Shown piece after piece: positions 35,265-43,450 of a stretch of DNA of 64,000 bases. The notes beneath the pieces are model-generated. The model saw only the letters and a list, made by a program, of their open reading frames with translations. It did no database searches and had not been told where the DNA came from. This DNA is from Williamsia limnetica (lineage in GTDB: Bacteria; Actinomycetota; Actinomycetes; Mycobacteriales; Mycobacteriaceae), in contig NZ_QJSP01000024.1 in the NCBI RefSeq assembly GCF_003217475.1, positions 1 to 64,000 of the forward strand, in the 5' to 3' direction. Both the position numbers and the translations under genes were made by a program. The stretch's first letter is position 1. Each line of letters begins with the position of its first letter.

Positions 35265-36965
35265 TCAGCCCGGATAGGCTTCGCGCACCTTCCGCTTGAG
35301 GATCTTCCCTGTCGCATTGCGCGGCAGTGGGCCGAGGTCGAAAACCACGTTTGTCGGGATCTTGTACTCGGCCAGGGTCTCTCGGACGATGTCCTGGACC
35401 TCGGCGGTCGTCATCTCCCGTCCGTCGCGGGTGTTCACGACGGCGACCACCGTCTCCCCGAGTCGCTCGTGAGGTACCCCGAACACCGCAACCTCGACAA
35501 AGAGGCCCGAGGCCATGAGCGCATACTCGACCTCGGCGCAGTAGACGTTCTCGCCGGCCGAGATGACGATGTCCTTCTTGCGATCGACAACGAAGACGAG
35601 TCCATTGGTATCGACGTATCCGAGATCGCCCGTGCGATACCAGGACCCGTCGAACACCGCGCTCGTCTCGTCCGGGCGGTCGAGGTATCCGGCCATGATC
35701 AGGGGCCCGCGGGCCTGGAGTTCACCGATCTCACCCTGCGACAGGGCAATGCCGGCCGGGTCCACCACTCTCACATCCATGACCGGACTCACCGGCCCCG
35801 ACGAATCCGGATGCGCAGCCAGCAGATCCCCGCCCGCCGTGCAGATACTGCCGGTGGCCTCGGTCATCCCCCATCCGACGCTACGGCCGGCAGACGGCAG
35901 CACCGCACCGATTCTCGCCACCAGGTCCGGCGGGGTCGCCTGCCCCGCCGGTGAGATGTTCACCAGACTGGATACGGCCTCGGCCGGGGGGTTCACCGAC
36001 AACAGGTCGGTGATGACCATGGGCGGGCCTGCGAGCATCGCCAGTTTGTGTCGGGAGATCATCTCGATCGCCGCCGCAGGATCCCATCGCCGCAAGATCA
36101 CCACGAAGCCGCCCGACGTCATCGTCGTGAGCAACGAAACCAGCCCCGACGTGTGGAACAGCGGAAATATCAGCAGCGCCGACAGTTTCGGCATCAAGTC
36201 GCGCAGAGCGTCGACTTCCATCCCGTACTTCCGGGCATTCACCGCGATGTTCATCTCTTTGATCAGCCGCAGGTTCATGATCATCGTGCAGACGTTGCGC
36301 TGCGTGAGGACCACGCCTTTGCTCCGTCCCGACGTTCCGGAGGTGAACAGGATCAGGCACGGGGAGTCGGCGGTCACGGCCGCCGGTTCACCGCTTACCG
36401 ATCCGGTCGCGACGAGGTCGGCATAGGCCCGCGCCGGGCCTGCAGGCAACTCCTCGCCGACCACGATCAACTCGGCCAGCACGTCGCTCTCCCTGACGAG
36501 GGCGGCGCGCGTCTGGTCTGCGATCACCACGACGCATGAGGCGTCGGCCACTGCCGCACCGATCTGACCGGGGGTCTCGCGACTGTTGAACAGCACCGCC
36601 ACCGCACCCCGCCGCGCGATGGCCATCACTGAAACCACAAAGGCAAGTTGGTTTCTCATGATCACACCGACTCGCTGGCCGGCTTCGATCCGATAGTCCG
36701 AACTCAGCGCCGCAGCCAGTCGCTCCGCCATCTCGGCGACGTCACGATAGGTGTACTCGACCCCTTCCTCGATGAGAAGGACGCTGTCGGCGTAGGTATC
36801 GGTCAGACCGCGCAAGACGTCGTCGAGACTGGCCGGGGTCTCGCGGTACACCCTCATGGGCTCGCCCGCGACGTCGATCGTCGTCAGCGCGAACGGCCCC
36901 TGCGGACCTGTCAGCTCCGACTCGAGTTCGCGATACAGGGACACCGAATCTACAGCGGCGGTCAT
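35265..36965 (-). CDS. Acyl-CoA ligase (AMP-forming), in frame with an upstream TetR domain
   Basis: 566 residues from the ATG at 36965, which has a good AGAGGAG eight bases upstream. ANL-superfamily motifs: LILFTSGTSGRSKGVVLTQ (P-loop), SVGWGMTEATG, SWYRTGDLGYVD, VVDRKKDIVISAGENVYC, and LPRNATGKILKR with the catalytic Lys. It should activate a carboxylic acid to its CoA ester. It is a paralogue of 37922-39649, with the same N-terminal layout. The reading frame has no stop between the TetR domain (from 37763) and this gene. A KstR-like box at 37064-37077 and the good ribosome site argue for separate expression. Confidence 0.85.
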   Translation of the reverse strand: MTAAVDSVSLYRELESELTGPQGPFALTTIDVAGEPMRVYRETPASLDDVLRGLTDTYADSVLLIEEGVEYTYRDVAEMAERLAAALSSDYRIEAGQRVGVIMRNQLAFVVSVMAIARRGAVAVLFNSRETPGQIGAAVADASCVVVIADQTRAALVRESDVLAELIVVGEELPAGPARAYADLVATGSVSGEPAAVTADSPCLILFTSGTSGRSKGVVLTQRNVCTMIMNLRLIKEMNIAVNARKYGMEVDALRDLMPKLSALLIFPLFHTSGLVSLLTTMTSGGFVVILRRWDPAAAIEMISRHKLAMLAGPPMVITDLLSVNPPAEAVSSLVNISPAGQATPPDLVARIGAVLPSAGRSVGWGMTEATGSICTAGGDLLAAHPDSSGPVSPVMDVRVVDPAGIALSQGEIGELQARGPLIMAGYLDRPDETSAVFDGSWYRTGDLGYVDTNGLVFVVDRKKDIVISAGENVYCAEVEYALMASGLFVEVAVFGVPHERLGETVVAVVNTRDGREMTTAEVQDIVRETLAEYKIPTNVVFDLGPLPRNATGKILKRKVREAYPG

Positions 36966-37763
36966 GCGTTCATCTCCTCTGCGGTTTTCGGTCTGGGGTT
37001 TTTCGGTCTGGGGTTTTCGGTCTGGGGTTTTTCGGTCTGGGGGCACGTCACGCGCACTCGAAAGAGAACACGTTCTAGTCGAAGATAGACCACCAGCGGT
37101 GTCCGATTCAGCAGAATCAACCTGGGAGTTGTCCGTGGTCAGGTAAATGGCGACGGCTTCGACCAGACCACGGCGACCCTCGGACTCGTCGGCGTAGGTA
37201 CTCATCTCGAACTCCTCGCGTAGTCCACGCAGCGCTCCGGGCAGAAAGATCCGCACCCGGCGCAGCCGATCGGAGTTCAGCGGCAACCCCGCAAAAGCAC
37301 CCTCATACGAGGCGGTCCACACCCGGTCCCAGTCAGCGATCGCGGCTGCGGTCCGCGGATAGGCCGACTCGAGTTCCGACCGATCACCCGGCAGCAGTGT
37401 TCGGAGATTGTTGACCGCCCGGGCCCGTGGTGTTCCGAGCAGGTTCCAGAATCGGTCGATTACGGCGGCAACACGATCCGCCGTGGCCTCCGGCGCATCA
37501 CGCGGTGACGGGTCGGACGGCGCGGGGAGCAGTTCCCATTCGTCCAGGATGAGCCCCAGTACGGCCGCCCAGAGTCCGTCCACGTCGCCGAACTGGTGCT
37601 GGACCGTCCCCCACGTGACTCCGGCTTCCCGCGCGATCTGATTTGCGCTGGCCGGGTCGGCAGCATCATGGGCGGCCAGACACACGATCGCCACCTCGAG
37701 CAGCTGACGACGCGTCTGCAGACCACGACGGTTGAGCCGGGTTCCCTTGGCGCTGATGACCAT
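36966..37763 (-). CDS. TetR-family regulator whose frame runs into the ligase
   Basis: From the ATG at 37763, a TetR helix-turn-helix is clear: GLQTRRQLLEVAIVCLAAHD, then NQIAREAGVTWGTVQHQFGD, followed by a normal ligand-binding domain to about residue 215. No stop codon follows. A low-complexity linker (PDRKTPDRKPQTEKPQTE) coded by 14/15-bp tandem repeats leads in frame to the ligase. Translated whole, the product would be 832 residues. TGA codons in another frame just after the TetR domain suggest that a small indel removed the original stop, or a sequencing error. It probably regulates the divergent ligase at 37922, via TTTGCRCAGTGCRAA. Confidence 0.65.
36985..37042. repeat. Four tandem 14/15-bp units between TetR domain and ligase
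   Basis: Units of TTTTCGGTCTGGGG (14 bp) alternate with 15-bp units carrying one more T: 36985-36998, 36999-37013, 37014-37027, 37028-37042, giving a 29-bp period. Gain or loss of one 14-bp unit, or of a 29-bp pair, would change the reading frame through this region, and so whether the TetR and ligase frames are joined. Confidence 0.8.
37064..37077. promoter_or_regulatory. KstR-like box upstream of the ligase at 35265
   Basis: GAGAACACGTTCTA, on the other strand TAGAACGTGTTCTC, matches the KstR consensus TnnAACnnGTTnnA at all but one fixed position. It lies ~100 bp upstream of the ligase ATG and inside the open frame that links it to the TetR domain, which supports an independent ligase promoter. 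Confidence 0.45.
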
Positions 37764-37862
37764 CGGTGCACAGTAGCGACTCCCGGGCCACTCCGTGGCG
37801 ATTGACACATAAAGGCCTCTATGACTAAATGAGCACAGCAAACTGTGATCTAGGTCTCATTG

Positions 37863-37877
37863 TTTGCACAGTGCAAA
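37863..37877. promoter_or_regulatory. TTTGCACAGTGCAAA palindrome, candidate operator of the ligase
   Basis: A perfect 7-1-7 palindrome, 45-59 bp upstream of the GTG start of the plus-strand ligase. It lies between that gene and the divergent TetR gene. The same pattern (TTTGCGCAGTGCGAA, reversed) occurs at 39704-39718, before the ADH gene. The adjacent TetR protein is the natural candidate to bind both. Confidence 0.55.
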
Positions 37878-37921
37878 TCGCCGCGTGGTCCACCGTGGAC
37901 CCCGCATCAAGGAGCAGGCGT

Positions 37922-39649
37922 GTGAGTCAGGGAACCGTGGATACCCAGTCCGTCGTCGAGACGTATCGCGAGATCGAGCAGTCGCTGACTGCGCCGGGCG
38001 CACCATTCGAGATGACGTCGACGATCGTGCGCGGCGAGCCGGTCCGGACGTATCGCAACGCCGAATCGAGCCTGTACGACGTCTTTGCAGCGCTCGGCCG
38101 CAGCGGTGGCGACAACCTCCTGGTGGCCGACGGTGACACCGGCTACTCCTACGCCGAGGTGTTCGCCGACGCCGACCGTCTCGCCGCCGCACTCGCCCAC
38201 GACTACGGCATCACCACCGGCGATCACGTCGGCGTCGTGATGAGCAACCAGTACGCCTATCTGGTAACACTTTTCGCGGTCCTGCGCGCCGGCGGCGTCG
38301 GCGTGCTCTACAACGCACGGAGCTCAACCGCGGAACTGACCGCCGCGATGGCGGATGTCCCGTCGTCGGTGACCGTGGTGGATCCGCGCCGGATCGAACT
38401 CGTCCGGAACGCTGATCAGAACACCAGGCTGATCGTGACGCAACCCTGTCTCGACGACCTGCCAGACCTCCCCGAAATCCTGACCCGAGACCATCCCGAC
38501 CTCCCGGACCCGTCTGCTGATCCGGACTCGACTGCACTCATCCTGTTCACGTCCGGCACTTCCGGTGCTCCCAAAGGTGTTGAGCTCACCCATCGCAACA
38601 TGTGCAATGTGGTGCTCAACATGCGATTCGTCGCCGACACCAACATCGCCTTCGCCGCCAACACCTACGGGCTGTCGGTCGACGAAGTCCGCGGTTTCAT
38701 GCCGCAGATCAGTGCACTGCTGATCTTCCCGCTGTTCCACGTCTCAGGGCTGGCCGCCTTGTCGTCGGCCATGGGTTCGGGTGGTCTCATCGTCACCATG
38801 GACCGCTGGGATCCGGACCGGGCCGCGGACCTGATCAAACAGCACGCGATCACCCTGATGTCCGGTCCGCCCATGGTCGTCAGCGACCTCATGGCGATCG
38901 ACGGCGCCGAGGACAAACTCGGCACACTGGTGAATGTGGTGCCCGGCGGGCAGGCGACGCCACCCAACATCACTGCCCAGATAGTTTCTCGCCTACCGAA
39001 TTCGCGCCGCAGTTCCGGATGGGGCATGACCGAGGTGGGCGGGAGTGTGTGTACCGCGGGCGGCGACATCCTCGGCGCCTTCCCGGAGACCGCGGGGCCG
39101 ATGAGTCCGACCATGGATGTCCGCGTGATCGGCGCCGACGGACATGAAGTCCCGGCAGGTAGCGCCGGAGAGCTGTATTTGCGCGGCGGGCTGATCATGA
39201 AGGGCTACTTCGGGCGCCCCGACGACACCGAGGCCGCATTCGACGGATCCTGGCTGCGCACCGGAGACATCGGTTATGTGGACGAGTACGGCCTGGTCTA
39301 TCTGGTGGACCGCAAGAAAGATCTGGTCATCACCAGAGGCGAGAACATCTCGTGTGTGGAAGTCGAATCTGTTCTTGCAGCGTCGGATCGATTCACCGAG
39401 GTGGCGGTGTTCGGAGTACCGGATCCACGGCTGGGCGAACGTCTGATCGCGGCCGTTCGCCCGCGGACAGACGAAGCCGACATCAGCGGTGACGAGGTCA
39501 AGGCCATCGTCGGAGCAACCCTGAACTCGCAGAAGATTCCTGACGACGTCGTGATCGCCACGGCACCCCTTCCGCGCAACGCCACCGGCAAGTTGCTCAA
39601 ACGAGTGCTGCGTCAGTCATATCTGGATACTCACGCCGGCAATCGCTGA
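37922..39649 (+). CDS. Acyl-CoA ligase (AMP-forming)
   Basis: 575 residues from the GTG at 37922, chosen for the AAGGAG seven bases upstream and for N-terminal match with the paralogue (YREIEQSLTAPGAPFEMT versus YRELESELTGPQGPFALT). Motifs: LILFTSGTSGAPKGVELTH, GWGMTEVGGS, SWLRTGDIGYVDE, VDRKKDLVITRGENIS and LPRNATGKLLKR (catalytic Lys). It activates an unknown carboxylate for the pathway encoded downstream (ADH, SDR). Flanking palindromes of the same type suggest joint control with the ADH-SDR pair. Confidence 0.9.
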   Translation: MSQGTVDTQSVVETYREIEQSLTAPGAPFEMTSTIVRGEPVRTYRNAESSLYDVFAALGRSGGDNLLVADGDTGYSYAEVFADADRLAAALAHDYGITTGDHVGVVMSNQYAYLVTLFAVLRAGGVGVLYNARSSTAELTAAMADVPSSVTVVDPRRIELVRNADQNTRLIVTQPCLDDLPDLPEILTRDHPDLPDPSADPDSTALILFTSGTSGAPKGVELTHRNMCNVVLNMRFVADTNIAFAANTYGLSVDEVRGFMPQISALLIFPLFHVSGLAALSSAMGSGGLIVTMDRWDPDRAADLIKQHAITLMSGPPMVVSDLMAIDGAEDKLGTLVNVVPGGQATPPNITAQIVSRLPNSRRSSGWGMTEVGGSVCTAGGDILGAFPETAGPMSPTMDVRVIGADGHEVPAGSAGELYLRGGLIMKGYFGRPDDTEAAFDGSWLRTGDIGYVDEYGLVYLVDRKKDLVITRGENISCVEVESVLAASDRFTEVAVFGVPDPRLGERLIAAVRPRTDEADISGDEVKAIVGATLNSQKIPDDVVIATAPLPRNATGKLLKRVLRQSYLDTHAGNR

Positions 39650-39703
39650 ACCGGCGTACCGAGCACCTGGCGAATATTCGCGCTGGTCGTCTTGCGCAAC
39701 ATG

Positions 39704-39718
39704 TTCGCACTGCGCAAA
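39704..39718. promoter_or_regulatory. Second TTTGCRCAGTGCRAA-type palindrome, before the ADH gene
   Basis: TTCGCACTGCGCAAA, which reads TTTGCGCAGTGCGAA on the other strand. Fourteen of its bases mirror 37863-37877 apart from two A/G changes that keep the symmetry. A further half-like TTGCGCA is at 39692-39698. It lies 84 bp upstream of the ADH start. Confidence 0.5.
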
Positions 39719-39801
39719 CCATGCCCGAATGTGATTGGGCGCCAAGCCATCAGCGTCCGAGAACATTGACACACCTTCGAGCTCGTGAGCTAATCGATCC
39801 C

Positions 39802-40800
39802 ATGAGGGCAGCAGTGATCGAGAGTGGGCAGTTCACCGTTCGCGAGGTCCCTGACCCGCAGCCGGGCCCGGACGAATTGATCCTGCGCGTCCACGGTTGC
39901 GGAGTGTGCGGTTCGGATCTCAAGACCTACCCGCTGCTGCCCGACGGGACGATCATGGGTCATGAGTTCGCCGGCGAGGTCGTGGCGACCGGTCGGGACG
40001 TGGCCGCGCACTGGCCGCTGGGCACACCTGCTGCCGCTCTGCCGGTGGTCGGTTGCGGAGCTTGCCGCCGCTGCAGGGCGGGTGATCCGGCGCGTTGCGT
40101 GACCCCGCAACCCTTGGGGCTGGGTATCCGCCCTGGAGGCTTTGCCGAGTACGTGGCCGTCGCGGCGTCGGAATCGGTGGTGCTCGATCCGTCGATCGAC
40201 CTGCGGACCGGCGCCCTCGTCGAACCGCTCGCGGTCGGATTGCACGCTCTCGATCGCGCTGACGCCCACGTCGGCGACCGGCTGTTGGTCATCGGTGCCG
40301 GACCCGTCGGATTGTCGATCGTGGTCTGGGCCCGCCATCGCGGTATCACCGACATCACTGTCGCCGACCCGATTCCCTGGCGTCGCGAGGGCGCCATCGC
40401 CTTGGGGGCCGCGCGGGCGGTCGACCCTGCCGCGGGGCCTCCCGGTACAGATTTCGACGTGGTGATCGAGTGCGTGGGCAAGAGCGGGATGGTCGCTGCG
40501 TGCGTCGACGCGGTCGCCCCCGGCGGCCATGTCGTCATCGCGGGAGTGTGCATGACCGAGGACACGTTCATGCCCGTCGGCGCGGTGGTCAAAGACATCA
40601 CCATGAGCTTCGTCAGCTACTACACACGCGATGAGTTCCGCTCTGCTGCCCAAGCTTTGGGCAGCGGACACCTCCGGCTCGATGGCCTCGTCAGCGCCTT
40701 CGCCACGCTCGAGGAACTGCAAGAGGTCGTCGAGAACCTCAGCGATCCCACTGATCAGCAGAAGATCATCATCACGCCCCAATCGAGGAGTATCCCGTGA
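39802..40800 (+). CDS. Zinc-dependent alcohol dehydrogenase (MDR family)
   Basis: 332 residues from the ATG at 39802. Catalytic zinc: Cys in HGCGVCGSD, and GHEFAGEV. Structural zinc: the four-cysteine lobe CGACRRCRAGDPARC. Rossmann motif: VIGAGPVGLSIVVWA. It oxidises an alcohol or polyol with NAD(P). No convincing Shine-Dalgarno is seen. The end overlaps the SDR start (GTGA), so both form a two-gene unit controlled from the palindrome at 39704. Confidence 0.9.
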   Translation: MRAAVIESGQFTVREVPDPQPGPDELILRVHGCGVCGSDLKTYPLLPDGTIMGHEFAGEVVATGRDVAAHWPLGTPAAALPVVGCGACRRCRAGDPARCVTPQPLGLGIRPGGFAEYVAVAASESVVLDPSIDLRTGALVEPLAVGLHALDRADAHVGDRLLVIGAGPVGLSIVVWARHRGITDITVADPIPWRREGAIALGAARAVDPAAGPPGTDFDVVIECVGKSGMVAACVDAVAPGGHVVIAGVCMTEDTFMPVGAVVKDITMSFVSYYTRDEFRSAAQALGSGHLRLDGLVSAFATLEELQEVVENLSDPTDQQKIIITPQSRSIP

Positions 40801-41564
40801 GCTCATCCCCCATATCGATCATCATCGGTGGCGCATCCGGCATCGGCCTCGCCACGGCACAGGACCTCAGTGGCACCGGCCATCGCGTCGTCATCGCCGA
40901 CGTGAACGCCACCGCCGCTGCCGAGCGTGCAGGCGAACTCGGCGACCAGGCCTACTCCGCGGAGGTCGACGTCACGAAGGAAGAGTCGGTGAGTGCGCTG
41001 TTCGACCACGTCATCGAGACATACGGGCAGCCGCGGTCCGTGGTGAACTGCGCGGGCCTGACCATCCCCGGCGCCATCGCCGATCTGAGCCTCGCCGATT
41101 GGAACACGACCATCGCGGTCTGTCAGACGGGCACCTTCCTCACCCTCAAGTACGCGTCGCGGCACATCTTGGACGGTGGTTCGATCGTCACGATCGCTTC
41201 TCTGAACGGCCGTCAGCCCGCCAAGGGCATGGCCGCGTACTGCGCCGCCAAAGCTGCGGTACTCATGCTGACCGAGGTTGCTGCGCTCGAACTCGGCGAA
41301 CGGGGCATTCGGGTCAATGCCATCTCGCCGGGGCTGGTCGACACGCCACTGGTGGCTGGTTTGTCTCTGGTACCCGGGATGCTCGAGGACTACCACGAGA
41401 ACACCCCACTCGGACGCAGCGGAAGACCGGAAGAGATCGCCGCGATGGTCGCATTCCTTTTGTCTGACAAGGCCGCCTGGATCACCGGTGCCGCATTCGA
41501 CGTCAACGGTGGAGCCCACACCCGGCGATACCCTGATCTACTCAAACATCTTGCCGCGATGTGA
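40797..41564 (+). CDS. Short-chain dehydrogenase/reductase
   Basis: 255 residues, GTG start overlapping the ADH stop. SDR motifs: GGASGIGLATAQDLSG, VVNCAGLTI, Ser in TIASLNGRQ, YCAAKAA (YxxxK) and FDVNGGAHTRRYPDL at the C-terminus. It probably acts on the same pathway intermediates as the ADH. A tandem/inverted repeat terminator follows. Confidence 0.92.
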   Translation: MSSSPISIIIGGASGIGLATAQDLSGTGHRVVIADVNATAAAERAGELGDQAYSAEVDVTKEESVSALFDHVIETYGQPRSVVNCAGLTIPGAIADLSLADWNTTIAVCQTGTFLTLKYASRHILDGGSIVTIASLNGRQPAKGMAAYCAAKAAVLMLTEVAALELGERGIRVNAISPGLVDTPLVAGLSLVPGMLEDYHENTPLGRSGRPEEIAAMVAFLLSDKAAWITGAAFDVNGGAHTRRYPDLLKHLAAM

Positions 41565-41579
41565 AATTCGCAACCACCC

Positions 41580-41670
41580 GTCCAGGCAAACCCACCCGGT
41601 GCAGGCAAACCCACCCGGTGCAGGCAATCCCAGCCGCTGCAGCAACTGGGTGTGCCCGAAACGCCTGGTT
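41580..41670. terminator. Three 19-bp direct repeats plus inverse, between convergent genes
   Basis: GTCCAGGCAAACCCACCCG (41580-41598), GTGCAGGCAAACCCACCCG (41599-41617) and GTGCAGGCAATCCCAGCCG (41618-41636) are followed by CTGGGTGTGCCCGAAACGCC, which can pair with any of them. The place between an SDR and a convergent tetR gene fits a bidirectional terminator. AGGCAAACCCAC resembles the arm of the palindrome at 27637-27694. Confidence 0.6.
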
Positions 41671-41690
41671 CTGTTGGACGTCAGAAGCGT

Positions 41691-42263
41691 TCAGGCCAGG
41701 ATCCGGCGCGCGGCCGACTCCATCTGGTCAGCCACCTCGTCGTAGGAGAAGTGACCCGACCCGGCTCGCACCATGGCGCCCGTGTAGATCAGCTCGATCA
41801 GTTCTACCGTCTGGGCGTCACCGGCGGTACCGACCGCCGCGGCGATCAGCTTGTGGATCACCCTGCTCACCTGCGTCCGCAGCTCGACAACATCCGAATC
41901 GTCGCTGAACAGCGACTTCGTCACCGCACCTGCGAACTGGGGCTCGTCCGCGACGAGCAAAGCGAGTTGGCGCAGTACCGCGACCACTCGGTCGGCGACA
42001 TCTGGAGCGTCGTTGTCGGGCGGCGAGATGCCGGCCAGTCGCCGCCAGTAGACCTCCGCGACGAGGTGCTCTTTCGAAGAGAAGTAGATGTATGCGGTGG
42101 CCCTGGCCAAGCCGGCGTGGGCGGCGACCATCGGGACCGTCATCTCCGAGTAGCTCACCTGACGCAGGACTTCGATCGTGGCGTCGCCGAGCCGCAGGAC
42201 CGTGTCCGCCCGCTTACCGGTCAGACGGCGTCGGGTCGCTTCAACTGCAGTCGGTTCAGACAC
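41691..42263 (-). CDS. TetR-family regulator, paralogue of the CYP51-locus TetR
   Basis: 190 residues from the GTG at 42263; an in-frame GTG at 42275 is possible. It resembles 20796-21386 from end to end: SEPTAVEATRRRL / SSPVSFESTRRRL, RATAYIYFSSKEHLVAEVYW / PATAYTYFSSKGHVVAELFW, and LIYTGAMVRAGSG / MLYSGALVRAGMG. The near-identical recognition helix predicts the same operator. An AGAC-N3-TGTC site lies over its own start (42256-42271), so it is probably autoregulated. Likely targets are the other such sites at 21.4, 43.4, 48.4 and 52.3 kb. Confidence 0.88.
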   Translation of the reverse strand: MSEPTAVEATRRRLTGKRADTVLRLGDATIEVLRQVSYSEMTVPMVAAHAGLARATAYIYFSSKEHLVAEVYWRRLAGISPPDNDAPDVADRVVAVLRQLALLVADEPQFAGAVTKSLFSDDSDVVELRTQVSRVIHKLIAAAVGTAGDAQTVELIELIYTGAMVRAGSGHFSYDEVADQMESAARRILA

Positions 42264-42271
42264 GCGTCTAG
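42256..42271. promoter_or_regulatory. AGAC-N3-TGTC operator over the second TetR gene's start
   Basis: CTAGACGCGTGTCTGA on the minus strand. It overlaps the GTG start at 42263, which suits repression of a leaderless or near-leaderless message. It shares CTAGAC and TGTC with the site at 52324-52339. Confidence 0.65.
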
Positions 42272-42308
42272 ACACTACGGGAGCGCGTAGGGCCTGACAA
42301 ACGGTCCG

Positions 42309-43379
42309 TCAGCCGTTCCCGAAGCCGTAGTGGCTGCGAACAAGCGGGAGGTCGGCCATGGTGGCGAGCCCGGGCGGGGCCGCGCACACGGCATCGATGG
42401 CGTTGAGGATCTGCATGGCTGTGGCGACACTGGCGGCATGGACGTGGTCGGCGATCGGCAGCTCGCGGGTGAAGCTGGCCAGGGAGATGAAGTGCGCCTG
42501 CATCGATGGCTCACCCTCGATGGTCAGGGTCCATCCATGCCTGGGTCTCGGCCAGTGCGGAGGGTCTTCGCCACCTACGGTCCACAACGCCTCGATCTCG
42601 ATGAGTTCGTCGTCGCCGCGCCTGCCCACCCACCGCCAGCGCTGCCCGGCAGTGGTCCCGGCTCGCAACAGGTGATCGAAGATCAGGTGATCGGTCACCG
42701 CGGCAACGGCTTCGACCTCAGCGGTGACCGTATCGATGTCAGCATTCAACGCATCGGCAAGAAACCACACCTGTTCGACGAACAGTGAACTGTTGAAGGC
42801 AAGGAACTCGCTACCCGTCGGGCTGATCATGTCGAGCGGTTCGCCAAAAGCCATGTTGTCGAATGTGATCGACGTGCTCTCGTACACCGACCAGTCGGCG
42901 CGCTCCTGCAGGGTGATCTTATCGATGCGTTTGCTCATCCCGGACAACGCCAGCGGGAGGACGCCAGACAGATTGCCCGGGTTGAGGCCGCTTCCGTGCA
43001 CGCTTGTCCCGCCGGCCTTGCACGCCGCTATGACGCGATCGCGATCGGTCGGATCGACTCGGCGGGGGTGGAACAAGAACGCCGTTGTGCACACGTTCTT
43101 GCCGGACGCGAGGAGCTGACAGACCTCCGTGACCGACGCGGTACGTGGCGTGTAGATCACGAGATCCGCCTCCAGTGCCAGGATCTCGGCCGAGTCACTC
43201 GTCGCGACCACACCTTGACCAGGCCTGTCGACGAGATCACCGACATCGACACCGGCCTTCTGCTCGGAATACACTCGGACGCCGACGATGTGGAGATCGT
43301 CCCGCGTGTCGATGATGGACTGCAACGCCTCCGCCCCGACCGCTCCGGTACCCCAGACGATGACGCGGCGCTTGTTCAC
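42309..43379 (-). CDS. NAD(P)-binding DHDP-reductase-like oxidoreductase
   Basis: 356 residues from the GTG at 43379. N-terminal Rossmann fold KRRVIVWGTGAVGAEALQ, then DLVIYTPR and GSGLNPGNLSGVLPLALSG. This is the pattern of the DHDPR-like/amine-dehydrogenase-type oxidoreductases that mycobacteria encode in many catabolic clusters. Their substrates are mostly unknown; they may reduce or oxidise an imine or carbonyl with NAD(P)H. No Shine-Dalgarno is visible. An AGAC-N3-TGTC site stands 34-49 bp upstream. Confidence 0.85.
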   Translation of the reverse strand: MNKRRVIVWGTGAVGAEALQSIIDTRDDLHIVGVRVYSEQKAGVDVGDLVDRPGQGVVATSDSAEILALEADLVIYTPRTASVTEVCQLLASGKNVCTTAFLFHPRRVDPTDRDRVIAACKAGGTSVHGSGLNPGNLSGVLPLALSGMSKRIDKITLQERADWSVYESTSITFDNMAFGEPLDMISPTGSEFLAFNSSLFVEQVWFLADALNADIDTVTAEVEAVAAVTDHLIFDHLLRAGTTAGQRWRWVGRRGDDELIEIEALWTVGGEDPPHWPRPRHGWTLTIEGEPSMQAHFISLASFTRELPIADHVHAASVATAMQILNAIDAVCAAPPGLATMADLPLVRSHYGFGNG

Positions 43380-43412
43380 ACGCCAACGGTACAACAAGAA
43401 AGAGACACGAAT

Positions 43413-43428
43413 CCAGACAGTGGTCTAA
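43413..43428. promoter_or_regulatory. AGAC-N3-TGTC operator upstream of the DHDPR-like gene
   Basis: TTAGACCACTGTCTGG on the minus strand. It lies between the end of the iclR gene (43451) and the DHDPR-like gene, so it should control the latter. It fits the consensus YAGAC-N3-TGTCY at every fixed base. Confidence 0.65.
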
Positions 43429-43450
43429 TTTGCCTACAGAAGGACAATCG

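Noticed and set aside
36985-37042. 14/15-bp tandem repeat as a CRISPR or regulator-binding iteron
   Set aside because: No spacers and no origin or plasmid genes; better seen as a simple tandem repeat.
41580-41636. Three 19-bp direct repeats as a CRISPR array
   Set aside because: Units follow each other without spacers and no cas genes are present; they fit a terminator/repeat family.
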